Shown here in pieces: positions 34,044 through 46,074 of a stretch of DNA of 64,000 nt (the first letter of the stretch is position 1; every line of letters starts with the position of its first letter). A program made the translations under genes and the position numbers. The DNA lies in contig JAKSZU010000018.1 of NCBI GenBank assembly GCA_026018925.1, forward strand, positions 4,620,920 through 4,684,919. The letters run 5' to 3'. This DNA is from Tupaia tana. Lineage: Eukaryota; Chordata; Mammalia; Scandentia; Tupaiidae. A model generated the notes under the pieces. It saw only the letters and a list, made by a program, of their open reading frames with translations. It was not told the DNA's origin and did not search any database.

Positions 34044-34052
34044 GTGAGGTGT

Positions 34053-34227
34053 TGGGGCCAGCAGGTGGCATGGTGGGTAAGGTGCTGGACTCCCACATGG
34101 TCAACCATGGTTTGAGTCCTGGACCTGGTGACTTGCTTTCTCACTTTCTTTATCTCTCTCTCTCTCTGTTTGTATGTCTCTGTCTCTCTCTGGCAATCAC
34201 CTATACCTTAAAACAAATTTAAAAAAA
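34053..34227 (+). mobile_element. SINE-A copy, shortened, inner member of a trio
   Basis: Head ggggccagcaggtggcatgg, B box ggtttgagtcc, then straight to the CT-rich run and ccttaaaacaaat. GTGAGGTGT before it and TGAGGTGT after it look like its target duplication. Confidence 0.88.
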
Positions 34228-34450
34228 TGAGGTGTAGAACAGTATGTATGGTATGCCACATTTTGTATAAATAAGCACTTGCATGAAGAAACTCTAGGAT
34301 GATATATAGGTAATTAATGAAATTGATTGTGTGGCAGGAGGGTGGGTACAGGACAGATGGGAACGGCACGGGAGCAAGTCTTTATCATACATTTTGTTGC
34401 ATTGTTTTAAATTTTTGTATTATGTAAATGGATTACATATTAAATGATCA

Positions 34451-34785
34451 AAAATGTATTAGATAAGAACAAAAAATAGAAAAATGGACTACAATAGATG
34501 ATTGGGTAAATCATGGGTAAACTTAAATGATAATGAACATGCATAATGCTAATCAATTTCACCAGTAATGGGGAATACGAAAACGCAAACAATAATGAGA
34601 TTCCACATTCAACCCACCAGATAAGCAAAAAGAAAAAAAGGTAGTGCTGGTGAGGATGCTGTGAAATAGGAACTCATACGCTGCTGGTAGTGTAAACTGG
34701 AAGAGCCACTTTGGAGGATATTTTGACTTTATTAATTAAAGAAGGCTGTGCCCTTTGACCTTCGGGCATATTAGAATATATGGAC
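34451..34785 (+). mobile_element. L1 ORF2/3' fragment
   Basis: aacaataatgagattccaca, gtagtgctggtgaggatgct, gaaataggaactcatacgct, gctggtagtgtaaactgg and ccctttgacctt are classic L1 text in sense. Confidence 0.75.
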
Positions 34786-36109
34786 CTGTGCCAAGAGAGG
34801 TCTGAGTAGCCAGTCACAAAACTTGCAGCGTGGATTACATTGCAGCGGGGGCAGAGGGGTTTGGGTTGGGCTAGTGTCAGAGGAAGACAGCCCAAGGTCC
34901 TCAGGGCACTGCACTTTAACCACAATTAGAGAAATTATTATTCTGGCATAAATAGTAACTGGGGAGCCATCAGAAAGACCCCGGCTGATGCCACATATCA
35001 TAGCGAGGGTTGGCGTTTAGGACCACTCAGGAGACGTGAACATAGCTGCAGCTCATGCTCAAGGGGAGCCCAAGAAGACAGGAAGTCTATGAGAAACCCG
35101 GAAATGAAAACGAGCAAAGGTGAAATACAGAGTACGGTGCATTCCTGTTCAAGAAATTCCTACTGAAAGAAACAAACAGCTTGTAAAACCACAGGGAAGA
35201 AGGGAACAGTAGGTAGGAACTTAGCTCCTCACTTAATTCCAGCCCACTGGGGGTGAAATTCCTGTCGGGTAATTCAAATCGACCACTTTATTTAAAAACA
35301 GAACTGGGAAGGTATAACATTTTTAACAGTAGGAAATATGCTGTCTTAAAATAGCTCATGTAGCCATGGCACTGAGCACAAAGAAAAGGCCTCATTCAAG
35401 TCTTCTGACAAAATGCACAGAGAAGATGGAAGAGCCAGTGAATTTCAGAACCCTAGGTTAGTTAGACAGCCACAGCACATCACCGTTCAGGGCTCATGGA
35501 GAGATGAGGGGAGGCTTTCTCTCCCTCTCAAGGAACCAGAGCCAAAGAAAAGTCTTGGTGACCAGAAAGCCCTTCTCAGGGATGGAGGGAGGTGTGCACA
35601 GGAAGAGTGGCCTGTGAGTGGCCGGCACAACCTCTTGGAGTTGGGAATACGAGACACAGCATGTCTTGTCCATCACGGTTCAATAACAGCAGCGAGGAGG
35701 GAAGGAGGTTCGGATACCCCCAGGCCCTTCCCCAGACCCCCTTCTCAGATACCCCAGAGCTCCAGGCAGAATCCCGGCCGTTCTTCATGAGGCTCTGCCA
35801 GATTCCAGTTCTGACCATCGCAGGTCACGGCGGCTTCCTTTCCGATGGCACGTGGACCAAAGTTTCCTTACAGACATCCGGGATGCCAGGCAGTGCCCTC
35901 ATATCTCAGAGGATCACCGTCTTCCACACACGCAGGGAACCAGGAGGGTTTGATGTGGTCCATTTTCTTACGCTCTTTTTAGGAACTAGGCGTGAGACCA
36001 CTAGGGATCGTCTTCTGCCCAGACCACGGCATCCTACCCAGTGCATTGCTTTATTCTCCTCGCTACAGTCCGTTCTCCAAAGAGAAGACACGGTTTCATC
36101 AAAGAATGT

Positions 36110-36565
36110 GAGTCCTCCACCTCAAATCCTCCAATGACTTCCCACTGGGCATAGGATAGAGTTCTGACTATGGTGTCTGAGCCCAAGAGGAGCCATCTGG
36201 CCCTGCCTGGCTTCCTCTTGCACTTCCTACCTCTTTGCTTACCCTCCCTGAGCTGCAGGTGCTCTGGCCTTCCTCTTACTCCTCAGAAATATCAAATTCA
36301 TTCCAACCTCGAGACCGTTTCACTCCATGGACTGTAGCTGCCTTAGATTTTCTTAGGTGTGTCTCGTCTTCCGGATTTCAGCCACACACCAAGTCCTTTC
36401 TGTTTTCTGTCTAAATTCTGACTCCTTCTCTGGCAAGATCTACCCATTAGAATGTAAGCTCCTCGGGGCAGCAATCCTGTGCAGCCAAGTCAGCTACTTC
36501 GGGTCTGCGGTGTGCTTGGTGCACACCGAGTGGGTGCCCGGTCGTCGAATGAATGAACAGATAGA
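36110..36565 (+). mobile_element. L2 3' end
   Basis: ttcccactgggcataggata, atctggccctgcctggcttc, ttagaatgtaagctcctcgg and a gaatgaatgaacag end are typical of L2. Confidence 0.65.
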
Positions 36566-36699
36566 AGCCCAAGCCTTCTTCAATGTGCTTTGACTAGTGT
36601 CTTGGTGACCCACAATTCTGAAGGCATTTTGTCCTGAAGTGCGCACCATTTCTTCTCCATGGGAGCCTGGCTGAAGGAATATGGAGGTCCACGGGCCTT

Positions 36700-36961
36700 T
36701 TTTTTTTTTTTTTTTTTGAAGAGGTTTTCGCTATAGGGTGTGTGCACTCGCCAGACAGAGAGAGACAGAGAGACAGAAAGCGAGAAATCACCCCCCAGGG
36801 GGGATGGTCACGCTGCAATCCCTTCTTCTCCATTCTCCTCTCAGGATCTTGGGCATGCACGCACATGCGCCCGGCGTGAGTTTTAAGTCACCGGGTCCGG
36901 GACGCAAACCGCGGTCGACTACGTGGGAGTCCAGCGACCATTACGCTAACTGCTGGTTCCC
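36700..36961 (-). mobile_element. SINE-A copy, young subtype
   Basis: T20, gaggttttcgctatagggtg, body with ccccccaggggggatgg, and head complement aactgctggttcc. Flanks gggccttttt and tggccctttt suggest a duplication. Confidence 0.92.
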
Positions 36962-37026
36962 CACTGGCCCTTTTCAGAGGAGTGTCTGAAGGCTTCTAGC
37001 CTATGTATAGATGTATCTGTGTACAG

Positions 37027-37280
37027 TTTTTTTTTTTTTTTTAAGAGAGATTTTTGCTATAAGGCATGTACGCTTGCAGAGAGACAGAGACAGAAAGTGA
37101 GAAATCACCCCCCAAGGGGATGGCCATGCTACAATCCCTTCTCCTCCATTCTTCACTCAGGATTTTGGGCACGCACATACACGTACCCGGTGTGAGTTTT
37201 AAGTCACTGGGTCCAGGACTCGAACTGCTGTCGACTACATGGGAGTCCCTTGTCCTAACCATTATACCTTCTGCTGGCCC
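37027..37280 (-). mobile_element. SINE-A copy
   Basis: T17, gatttttgctataaggcatg, body, gggattttgggcacgcacat, gactcgaactgctg, head complement cttctgctggcccc. Confidence 0.9.
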
Positions 37281-37394
37281 CCACACATGTATTTTTAATG
37301 GGCCTAGACTGCTTCCTCCCTTATTCTGAATCAATGGCTCCTGTGTCTTTCATGTGCCAGGCGCCGAGTGTGGTGGCAGGTACCCAGCAGTGGA

Positions 37395-37510
37395 GTCCCT
37401 GCTTTTTTGGAATGTATGCTCCAGCAGAGAGACAGGATATTAATTTGCAATGACACAAACGGCTACTTAATTACACTCATGACCAGGGCCATGAAAGCAG
37501 CCTCCCTCAC
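37395..37510 (+). repeat. Ancient repeat, L2-like phrase
   Basis: agtggagtccctgctttttt, ggaatgtatgctccagcaga-gagacaggatatt is a decayed form of the common phrase with GAGCTTACATTCTAG. Confidence 0.35.
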
Positions 37511-37599
37511 ATAATAAATCATGTGTTGTGAATATTTTTCTATTTTCCAGCACTTACTTTCTGTTGTTGCATCCACCTCTGGGAGCACACATCGTTTAT

Positions 37600-37745
37600 C
37601 ACCGAGAGGCACTGCATGAACTGACCTCCTGTCAACTAGGAGGTAGGCTCGTCCTCATGTCACAGGTGAGGAGCCTGAGTCCAGAGTGGCCCAGGAGCTT
37701 GCCTAAGTCATGCAGCTTCTACGCAGCAGAACTGTGGTTCCAGCG
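37600..37745 (-). mobile_element. MIR fragment
   Basis: Complement of MIR: tcatgtcacaggtgaggagc, ggagcttgcctaagtcatgc, gcagaactgtggttccagc. Confidence 0.55.
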
Positions 37746-37844
37746 TGTGTCTCTGTTGTCGGGTACACAGCTTGTGTCTTATTTGCCTTGAGAATAGGCC
37801 TTGGATTTGGTCATTGTTCCACGCCATTGATTCTCTGGTTGGGC

Positions 37845-37945
37845 CTGTATCAGAATGACCAGGATTCCTGGAGTGTGAGATGGCCTTTTCATTTTTAACA
37901 CATTCCAAGTAGTTCTGGCTCACCGAAGTTTGAGAACGACCCTTC
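37845..37945. mobile_element. MER5A-like hAT fragment
   Basis: cctgtatcagaatgaccagg-attcctggag near the start and accgaagtttgagaacgacc at the end match the MER5A arms. Confidence 0.5.
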
Positions 37946-39857
37946 TATGGATAGTGATTAAACTCTGAGCTGAAACTGGAGGCTCTGCCCCATGACTGGG
38001 CTTTACTTAGAGGGGCATAACTCAGGAACACAGGATTGCAATCTACAAAATGTAAACACCTTCTAAAAAAGAATGATAAAACGGATATAACGTTTTCTTA
38101 ACATTCTATTTCTGTTAATAAATATCATACGCATTTAGGAAAGGCTTAGAAGGCTACAGCACTTCTGGGAGAGTTCCACTGTCGGTGTTGCGAGGCATTC
38201 TCTCACACCGTGGGTTACTGTTCTCGTCTTAGAGGGCTCCTATTATCAACTTCTAAGTCAAACGTGAAGACTTCCCGGGACGCACTACTCAGCTGTGATG
38301 CAGCTAATGGGGATTCGTATTTAATAGTGTCAGTAATGACATGATGAGATCTGAGAATGGTTTACTCTAAAGGAAGTCATGGTTTGGGCTGTAGACATCT
38401 CACTGGTGGGAGAGAAGGGGCGTGGCCACTGGTGGTGCACGTGGTTGCTGCACACAAGGCCTGGGAACCCCTAGCCAAGCTCCCACCCTGTCCCATTGGC
38501 CTTGACCTGTTCTCAGTCACGCGAGCCCCCCATGCTCAGAGCCTTCCCGACCAAACACGGGGACTGGCATTTCTCGGGCCCAGCTCCATGCCAGCGATGG
38601 CTCACATCCTCTCTAACGCCCTCACCACCTGCTCCAGGCAAGCCGGGCTCTCCCGCAAAGGTCATGTTTGGCCTCTTGTTTGAGGCCGCTAATCTTTTGT
38701 TAGAATTTACCAAAGGTCTCCTTACAACAGCTGCGAGAAGACCTTTCTGTGCCTGCAACAGGACTTTGCTGGGACCAGGCTCTTTCTAGTTGGGGCTTTA
38801 TCTCCATTTGGAAAACTTATTTCCAGGGATTATTTAGGAAGTCTCCCACCTCTCCTCGCTGCCACTCCTCCCCTGCCCCATTTGTGAAGTCTATACGAAG
38901 GCCGCAGTTATTCTAGAAGGGAGGCAGTGTCACAGCCACGCTGTATAAATGGTTGAATAGGTCATCTCATCATTGCCTTAGGCCAAACTGGTGGCAAAGA
39001 AATATAGAGAAACAAATGAAATGAGTAAAGTCACAAATCTAACTAAGTCATAAAAATCAGGGAACTGGGACCCTGACATAGAGCTGAATATGCCGAGGGC
39101 AGACTGAGACTTCGGACGCTGTCTGATTTCTGCAGTCCAGGACCACACCTTCAGTTCTAGATGAAAACATGGCGTAACAGCCACAGTTTGATGAAAGTGT
39201 TAAACAGATGCTTTAAAAATGAAGCCATGAGCTGGTCTTCCGTATTAATCATCATCATTGTTAAGTTTATTGATGACCTAGTCCCTCCCACAGGGACACG
39301 GTTCAGGTTTTCACGTCCATGTGTCCAGGTCGGCTGGCTTCTTCCAGTCACTAGGAACCGCACTTGGAGGGGAACAGGGTGACCTGAGTACAGGCTGGTG
39401 CAATGGAAGGTTTCCCCGGAGTGGGGATACTTGTCCACCCACTCTGTTTCTCATTCAAGACAGATGTACTGGGTGTCCACTGCTCTGTGAGCAAAGACCA
39501 CAAGGACTGCGTGTCAACTGCGGACTCCACTCGCGAGGCCCGGAACGAGCTCCTGACCAGGGCCGCTGTTCTCCCTCTCATGTGACATTCGCTTAGTCCT
39601 CACATCAGCCGGGCCAGCACACCCAGAGAGAAGCCGCCCAGTGACTAAAACCCATCCCAAGTAAGCACCGAGCCAGCACAAAGCACAACTTCCAATCTTG
39701 CAAACGATGCAGGGTTCCCGGAGGTGCTCGAAGTGAGGTTGGACAAGTAGCAGAGCCCCGGGGAAACCCGCAGCAAGGGCACAGCAGAGAGCGGGACATG
39801 GCCCCCGACGAAGAGGAGAAAGGCGAGCGGGCGTAGAGGTGCTACCCAGGGCTGACC

Positions 39858-40082
39858 GGGGGGCCGGATGGTGGTGCACTCCTACAGTGCGGTCTCCGGA
39901 AGGCAGACCCACGTGGGAAGGTTCTGGATTCATGTCTGAAGGCCTCCCTGAGAATAGCAGGCACGTCCATGCCCAGGGTCTGGCAGCTTAGGCCGGAGGC
40001 AGATCACAGCAGCAAGCCCTCGTTAGGGGTGGCTGTCTCGCCCTTGCTGTCTCTCTGACTTATGAAATAATAAAGAAATACT
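39858..40082 (+). mobile_element. SINE-B-like copy
   Basis: Head gggggccggatggtggtgca, gttctggattcatgtctgaa as B-box region, body and an end tctctctgacttatgaaata-ataaagaaata. It contains AATAAA near the 3' end, unlike SINE-A. Confidence 0.55.
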
Positions 40083-41375
40083 AACAAGTGACCTGAGCAG
40101 CATAGGATTAGAAGAGCTCTTAGGCAATGCTCCTGGAATGGTCAGAACAGTTGTCCGGAGTGCAGCACCTTCTGCCATCGGGTACTGGAAAATTAGGCGA
40201 AAAGCAAAACAATTCGCTCAGAGATTAGCCTATGGTTGGGGCTAAAATGAACTCATGACTTATTTTTATCATTTTCCCCGCACACAAGATCTTAATCCAG
40301 TCTTTTTCTTTTCAGCGTTGAGCCACGTTTTAGGCCTCCCTTGTTCGAGTCACCGTAAGCGTTCCTTCGGCTGCCTCTCTCCTCAGGTGAGGGCTGCTGG
40401 GGACCCCTGTCCTTGAACCCATGATCTGGAATGCATGAGCATGACAAAGGCAGGGAGGCAGGAGGCAGGACTTGGGGACTAGCTGCTTCCTAACCTTTAG
40501 TAATACTTCATAGAAGACCAAAAGCCAGAATGGAGTGAGACCACGTGGTGCTGCAGTTCCTTACAGTCAAGGCCCTCCACAGCTCCTGGCCCAGGGAGGG
40601 CCTCTCCGCCCAGGTCTGCCGGCAGGTCGGGGTCACTTTCGCCTTCTTATGCCAATGGTGCTGTCGGGGTCAGGTGCTCAGTCTCCTGGGGTAGCTTACC
40701 TCAAAGAAATGTGCTCTTTGGGAGAGCAGACTGGAATGTGAGGCCAGAGTGGGAAAGTTAATCACCCCCTGCAACTGGGCCCGAGTTTATCTCCATCGGG
40801 TGATTAATCGCCACGCCGTGGCCCTTGCTCTAGCACCTGCGCCTTGGAGCCTGGCACAGACAAAGCTGAGCAGAGGTATCGGCGCTTTTGCGAGGAAGTC
40901 GATCCGTGGGGCAGCTGCTGATGGCCCACAGTGAGATAGATGGCCGAGCCTTGCACAGGCCTCGGAGGTCAGTGAACACGGCCAGGCAGGCTGCCAAGTG
41001 GAGGGAGCTCTTACAGGCAGCCGTGCTCGGTGGCTTAGGTGACCGACTTCTCTTTCTGGTGGCGGCAGAGCAGTGAGCCCTCTCTCAGCAGAGACTGGTC
41101 CTGACAGCAGGCTCCAGGGAGAGCTGCAGGGCTCTTGGAAGCCGAGAGGGTCTGGGTGTCACATGGAGAGAGTTCTGGGGAGCAGATGCCCAGCGACCCA
41201 CATGGCTCCACGTCTGGAGGAGCTATTCCCCAACGGGAGGCTCTGTGAGCTGCTCTGGGGTGCAGCAGGGCCCTCTCTGCGGACGAGAAGGCTGCACGTC
41301 AGCACCAGTGTTGACACCGTCTGCCTGTGGCCTCCAGGGCCTCTGTTCTATTGCCACAGAACTGCAAGACAGTTT

Positions 41376-41507
41376 CTTTCTTTTTTTGTTTCTCTTTTTT
41401 TTCTTTTTTCTTTTTTGCCAGCATACATGTATGCTCACCGAAGAGAGGGAAAGAGAGAAATCACTACCCAATGGGAAGTAGTCATGCCGCAATCCCTTCT
41501 CCTCCAT
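41376..41507 (-). mobile_element. SINE-A tail half (fragment)
   Basis: A T/C-rich tail, ttgccagcatacatgtatgc, a GA-rich body and gccgcaatcccttctcctcc remain. The head is missing. Confidence 0.8.
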
Positions 41508-41536
41508 TTCTTTCTTTCCTTTGTTCTTCCTTTCTT

Positions 41537-41776
41537 TTCAAAAAAATTTTGTCAGAGGGCATATGTGCTTGCCAGAGACAGAGATAGAGACAGAGGGACC
41601 GCCCTGCGAGGGATGGTCATGCTTCGGTCTCCTCCTCCATTTGTCCGTCCTTCAGGATTTGGAGCATGCATGCACATGCACCCAGCATGCTTTTCAAGCA
41701 GCTGGGACCGGGCTTTGAACTACAGTCAGTCATGTGCGATCTGGCTCCCTAAGCACTAGGCTACAGGGCTGGCTCA
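41537..41776 (-). mobile_element. SINE-A copy, old subtype
   Basis: gtcagagggcatatgtgctt, body, ggagcatgcatgcacatgca, tttcaagcagctgggaccgg, head complement aggctacagggctggctc. Confidence 0.85.
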
Positions 41777-41783
41777 AGAGATT

Positions 41784-42044
41784 TTTTTTTTTTTGAGAGG
41801 TTTTTGCTATAGGGCGCAAACACTTGCCAGACAGACAGAGAGAGACAGAGAGACAGAAAGCGAGAAGTCACCCCCCAGGGGGGATGGCCACGCCGCAATC
41901 CCTTCTCCTCCATTCTCCTCTCGGGATCTTGGGCACGCACGCACACGCGCCCGGCGTGAGTTTAAGCCACCAGGTCCGGGACTCGAACCGTGGTCGACTA
42001 CGTGGGAGTCCAGCGACATAGCCATTACGCTAACTGCTGGTCCC
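41784..42044 (-). mobile_element. SINE-A copy, young subtype, best-preserved body
   Basis: T12, gaggtttttgctatagggcg, body ccccccaggggggatggcca, gggatcttgggcacgcacgc, B-box complement ggactcgaacc and head complement aactgctggtccc. CAAGAGA flanks it, and it lies at the edge of the older copy 41537-41776. Confidence 0.94.
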
Positions 42045-42079
42045 AAGAGACTGTGCTTTTAAGAATGTAAATTGAGCTC

Positions 42080-42540
42080 CTTTCAGGTGTCGAATCCTTC
42101 AGGGGCCCTGGGGCTAAACCCTGCTCCTCGCCCATTATTGACCCATCTGGTTCACCCAGCCCAAAGCCTGGCAGTCTCTGCCTTCCTTCCAGTACTTCTA
42201 TCAGCTGTGGGGTTCTGCTGGGAATCCTGCCGCCTCCTCTTCCCAAGGCTGGTCCTCTCAGTCCAAATGTCACCTCCCTCCTAAACAGTCCATGTGATGC
42301 GGCCGCACCAAGTCCTCTCCATCCGGCTATGCTGTTTACTCTCCTCCTAGCACGCACCGTCAGCTCGATGCCGCGAGACCGGGGGTCCACACTCTCTGAC
42401 TCGCTCACTGCCCTCGTCCTCACCACAGTGGAAACCCCATGTGAGGACGCTGTCTCACTCACTGTTGCCCTCAGGGCCTCGGCAGGGCCTGCTCATGGTG
42501 TGGGTTTAGCAAGCATTTGGTGAATAAGCAAATGAGCAGC
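42080..42540 (+). mobile_element. L2-like fragment
   Basis: cacccagcccaaagcctggc, a CT-rich middle and a gcaagcatttggtgaataag end suggest an L2 3' region. Confidence 0.4.
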
Positions 42541-43068
42541 AAGGTGGCCTGGGTGGAGCGTGAGAATAGCCCGCCTGTGTAAAACGCGTACTCGGGGCTT
42601 TGCAACTTTATCCCAGAGCGGTCATCCCAGCTGGTGTCTATCAAATGCTCACTGCAAATCAGGCCGCACTGACGTCTCCAGGACCCTCGGAGACAGTCCA
42701 TACAAGAGCACTTCACTCATTTTATGTTTTCTTGTTTGAAATCTAGAAGTAGAAAACTGGAAGATTTATACTTTTTAATGAATCAACTTCCTCTAAACTG
42801 ACTCGCCAGACGGCCCTCCTCAAACCTCAGGTAATTTTTGCGCCTGTTTATTTAAATTTCTTAAAAGAATTAGAACTTATACTTTAAGTTTCATGAACTT
42901 TCGCCTAATCATGATGAAAAAAAGTCTCACTATAGCCCAGAAGGAAACATTTCCAAGTTGTCAGTTCCTGAGGAAACATTCTAGACAGAAATAATTAAAA
43001 ATCCTCTTAAAGTATACATATTCTTTCATCTAGAAATTCCTCCTCTGAAAATTTAGCTCAGAGAAATA

Positions 43069-43129
43069 TTGGGTCCTTGGTAAAGTCAAGACTATGCAAA
43101 AATGCATCCTGACTTTCCCCACGACCCAG
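43069..43129. mobile_element. Palindromic mariner-type MITE, short copy flanked by TA
   Basis: TTGGGTCCTTGGTAAAGTCA and CTGACTTTCCCCACGACCCA are inverted arms. TA lies at 43067-43068 and 43130-43131. At 61 bp the central stem is shorter than at 15943. Confidence 0.75.
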
Positions 43130-43739
43130 TAGTGACGGGTCATTTCCAAAGCGTAGGAATGCTGGATTCAGAGTCAGGTGGGGTTCTCTCCCTTTCCAGG
43201 GCCTCTCACAGCCCTGACTGTGGAGATCTGAACTATGGGCCACGGGATATGGGGCTACTCAAACTTACGTGGCAGAAATATTTAGTGACTGTAATGTTCT
43301 GTCCATCAATGTTCATTAAAGGAAAACAGGAAGGAAACTGGGCAACTTTGTCAAAAGGAAGGAGTCTCACCCGGGTGACGGGATGCTTGCAGATGTTACA
43401 ACAGCGATGGACATGACGCTGCAGGGGGCTGTGTGCCAGGGGGGACGATGGCCGATGAACGCTGTCCCTCTGTGGGGGTGCAGGGACACGTGACACCGTG
43501 AGCGTGCACCTGCTGTTCCTTTCTTACCAACCGCAGTGACTGCAAAGGCCAGTTTTAAAATCCTGCTCTGCACCAGGCCTCGGGTGCCCTGCCCCTCTCC
43601 TTAAAAGGGCTGGGCACGGAATTCCCAACCCATTTGCCACTGCAGGTTGAGAACGTGCCCAGGAAGGAATGTAGGAATGCTAGTTGCAGTGGCAGTAATA
43701 ATTACGACAACGATGATGATCACAATAGCACAACTTACT

Positions 43740-44005
43740 AAACACACACACACATGCACTGAGCATTTCTAAGCTGAAAATCCAAAATGCTCCACAATCC
43801 AAAACTTTGTGAGCACAGACACGACACCACAAGCAGAAAATTCTGCATTTCACTTCCTGTGGTGGGTTGCAGTCAAAATGCTGTAATACAAAAATACTGT
43901 ACAAAATCACCTTCAAGCTCTATGTGTTCAGTTCATGTGAACATAATTAAATTTCATGTTTAGTCTTGTTTTCTGGTCCTAAGTTATCTCATTATGTACA
44001 TGCAA

Positions 44006-44051
<46 letters not shown>

Positions 44052-44105
44052 AGAACCCTTTTGGTCCCATGCAGTTCAGAAAAGGGATACTTAATCTGTG
44101 TGTTT
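43740..44105. mobile_element. Old DNA-element-like repeat containing an A42 tract
   Basis: gaaaatccaaaatgctccac, aatccaaaactttgtgagca, then after the A run ttttggtcccatgcagttca, gaaaagggatacttaatctg. These are parts of a common mammalian repeat that I believe is Tigger-related. Confidence 0.5.
44008..44049. repeat. A42 homopolymer
   Basis: Forty-two A in a row lie inside the repeat 43740-44105, not at the end of a recognised SINE or L1. Confidence 0.97.
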
Positions 44106-44219
44106 GTGTGTGCAGCAGGTATTTGGGGTATATGTGTATGCATTACGCTATGTGTGGTGTATATGTATATTTATACTGTGTACATATACATTTGTATGTT
44201 TCTGCCATTGAAAAGTTCT

Positions 44220-44578
44220 CCTGTGAAGCCCTAACCCTCGTGTGTTTGTATTTGGATATGATGCCTCTAAGGGAATTATTGAGGTTAAGTGGGGTCATAG
44301 GGTGGGGCTCTGATATGACAGTATTAGTGACCTTATAAGGGGAGGTACCACAGAACTCTCTTGCTCCCCTCCTGAGCACCCCACCACAGAAAGGCCACGA
44401 GTGGACACAGTGAGAAGGCAACTCTCTGCAACCAGGAAGAGAGCCCTCACTAGGAACCACAATGGCTGAAATCTCGAGTTTGGACTTCCAGCCTCCAGAA
44501 CTGTGAAAAATAAATTTCTGTTGTTTAAGCTACCCAGCCTGTGGTATTTTGTTACGGTAGCCTGAGCTAAGACGATAC
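44220..44578 (+). mobile_element. MaLR LTR (MLT1-like)
   Basis: gaagccctaaccctcgtgtg, tatttggatatgatgcctct, ttccagcctccagaactgtg, aataaatttctgttgtttaa and gcctgagctaagacgatac are the MLT1 plan, with AATAAA at the expected place. Confidence 0.75.
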
Positions 44579-45014
44579 TACATACACTACATAAATCTTA
44601 GGTTGAACCATTAAGTTGAACCACAGAATTTTTATTACTCAAAAACCCATCATATATCAGTAATGAAATTGCCCCAACCTAATACATCAATGTATATTCA
44701 ATAAAAACATGCCATAATTTTGTGCCCCTCTTCCACCCATCAGATAGCATCCTTTGAAGGCCAAGAGACCTGGCTTATTTTTCTTCATTTTCTCTTTCTC
44801 CAGGCATCACTGGCATTTGGTAAACACTGGTGACTGAATGAGTAAATTAAGATGAGCATCTTGAATTCCCACCAACAGAAGCTTTAATATAGTTTATATC
44901 AAGGTTAATTCACTCGTTAAAAAGAATTACCTTGCATATATTGGCAGGAGCTATTGAACTGTTCATCAGGACCTTTTCTCCTCACCTCATAGAAACCCAA
45001 ATTAAAAGTGCCTT

Positions 45015-45042
45015 CACCACACACACTCACACACACACACAC
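45015..45042. repeat. (CA)n microsatellite, impure
   Basis: Short CA runs with interruptions lie between ccttcac and gcagagcc. Confidence 0.85.
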
Positions 45043-45321
45043 GCAGAGCCAGTGTCCTTCAACCCTCAAAGAGCCAGGGCTCGAGGGTCAGCCAATGAGA
45101 GCAGGTGGCTATTCCCTGGGGCCATGAGTGTGCATCGGGGACTTAATCCCTGTGGTTGAGGACGGACTCTGGCAACATGAGTGAGAGTGTAACACGGGGT
45201 GTGGTTCTGCTATCAGCCAGAGGTCCCTCTTTCCACATCCTGTGTCTACTCTGACCTGCCCTGACCACAACCCACGGCAGAGCACGTGATGCTATATGAA
45301 GGACTCCCGAAAGGAGTTGTG

Positions 45322-45570
45322 GCTCAATTTAAAAAAATTGCTAGAGTGTACCTGTGCTCCCCAGAGAGAAACAGAGACAGAGAGAAAGAGCAGGAGAACG
45401 TAACCCGCGATGGGGCACAGTCATGCCATAAATCCTTCTTCCTGATGGGCTTTTCAGCATGTACACGCACATGCCCTGTGTGTTTTTTAAGCCAGCAGGG
45501 CCAGGATTCAGACTACAGCTAGCCATGTGGGGTTCAGCTCCTTTAACCACTAGGCTACGGGGCTGGCCCG
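45322..45570 (-). mobile_element. SINE-A copy, old subtype
   Basis: aattgctagagtgtacctgt, GA-rich body, ttttttaagccagcaggg, head complement ctacggggctggcccgg. Confidence 0.82.
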
Positions 45571-46074
45571 GTAAAGTCCATTTTTCAAAAACTTTGCCCC
45601 GCAAAATAAAAAGAGAAGCACCTGCCCGAAGGCAGTTTCCAGTTTTTCCTTCTGAATGCATGAGTCAAAAGTGATATTGAAGGCCTGAGTCCCCAAAACT
45701 CTTGACAAGTGGGCAGGTTAGTAGATGGCAGGGAAAGGCTACCATTACCTTAAACCTGATCTTGCTTTGCCTGTTGAGCAGAGTTGTCGGCTAGACATAT
45801 TCCTGTCACCCCCTTCAAGGGACCTGTCATTCCCAAACCTGGTCATCCTTCATGGATCTTTCTTGGATAGCTATTCTAAGCCTTCTTCATCTGTTGAGTA
45901 TTACTTCTTTAAGAGCTTCTAATGTCGACTTACTAATATTTGTAACTTCAAAATCTCTAACATTGACATTTTACTTTGCAAAATTGAACATTTTTCTCTT
46001 CTTAACATGAGAAAGGTTAGAAGGTGCTCCCTTGAGAACCCACCTTTTAAGGGGGTGATGCATGGGATGGACGG

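Larger units (their letters stand above)
33240..34450 (+). mobile_element. L1 3' end fragment carrying three SINE insertions
   Basis: L1-like text gtttatagcagcaaaagact, gggggactggctaaacgcat and gtgtccgtataatgaatagc runs to 33482. It resumes at 34228 with gaacagtatgtatggtatgc and cattttgtataaataag. The gap is filled by SINE-A copies. Confidence 0.65.

Noticed and set aside
41073-41759. A 228-codon open frame on the plus strand
   Set aside because: Its second half is read through two SINE-A copies, including T-rich tails. It has no domain, splice sites or promoter.
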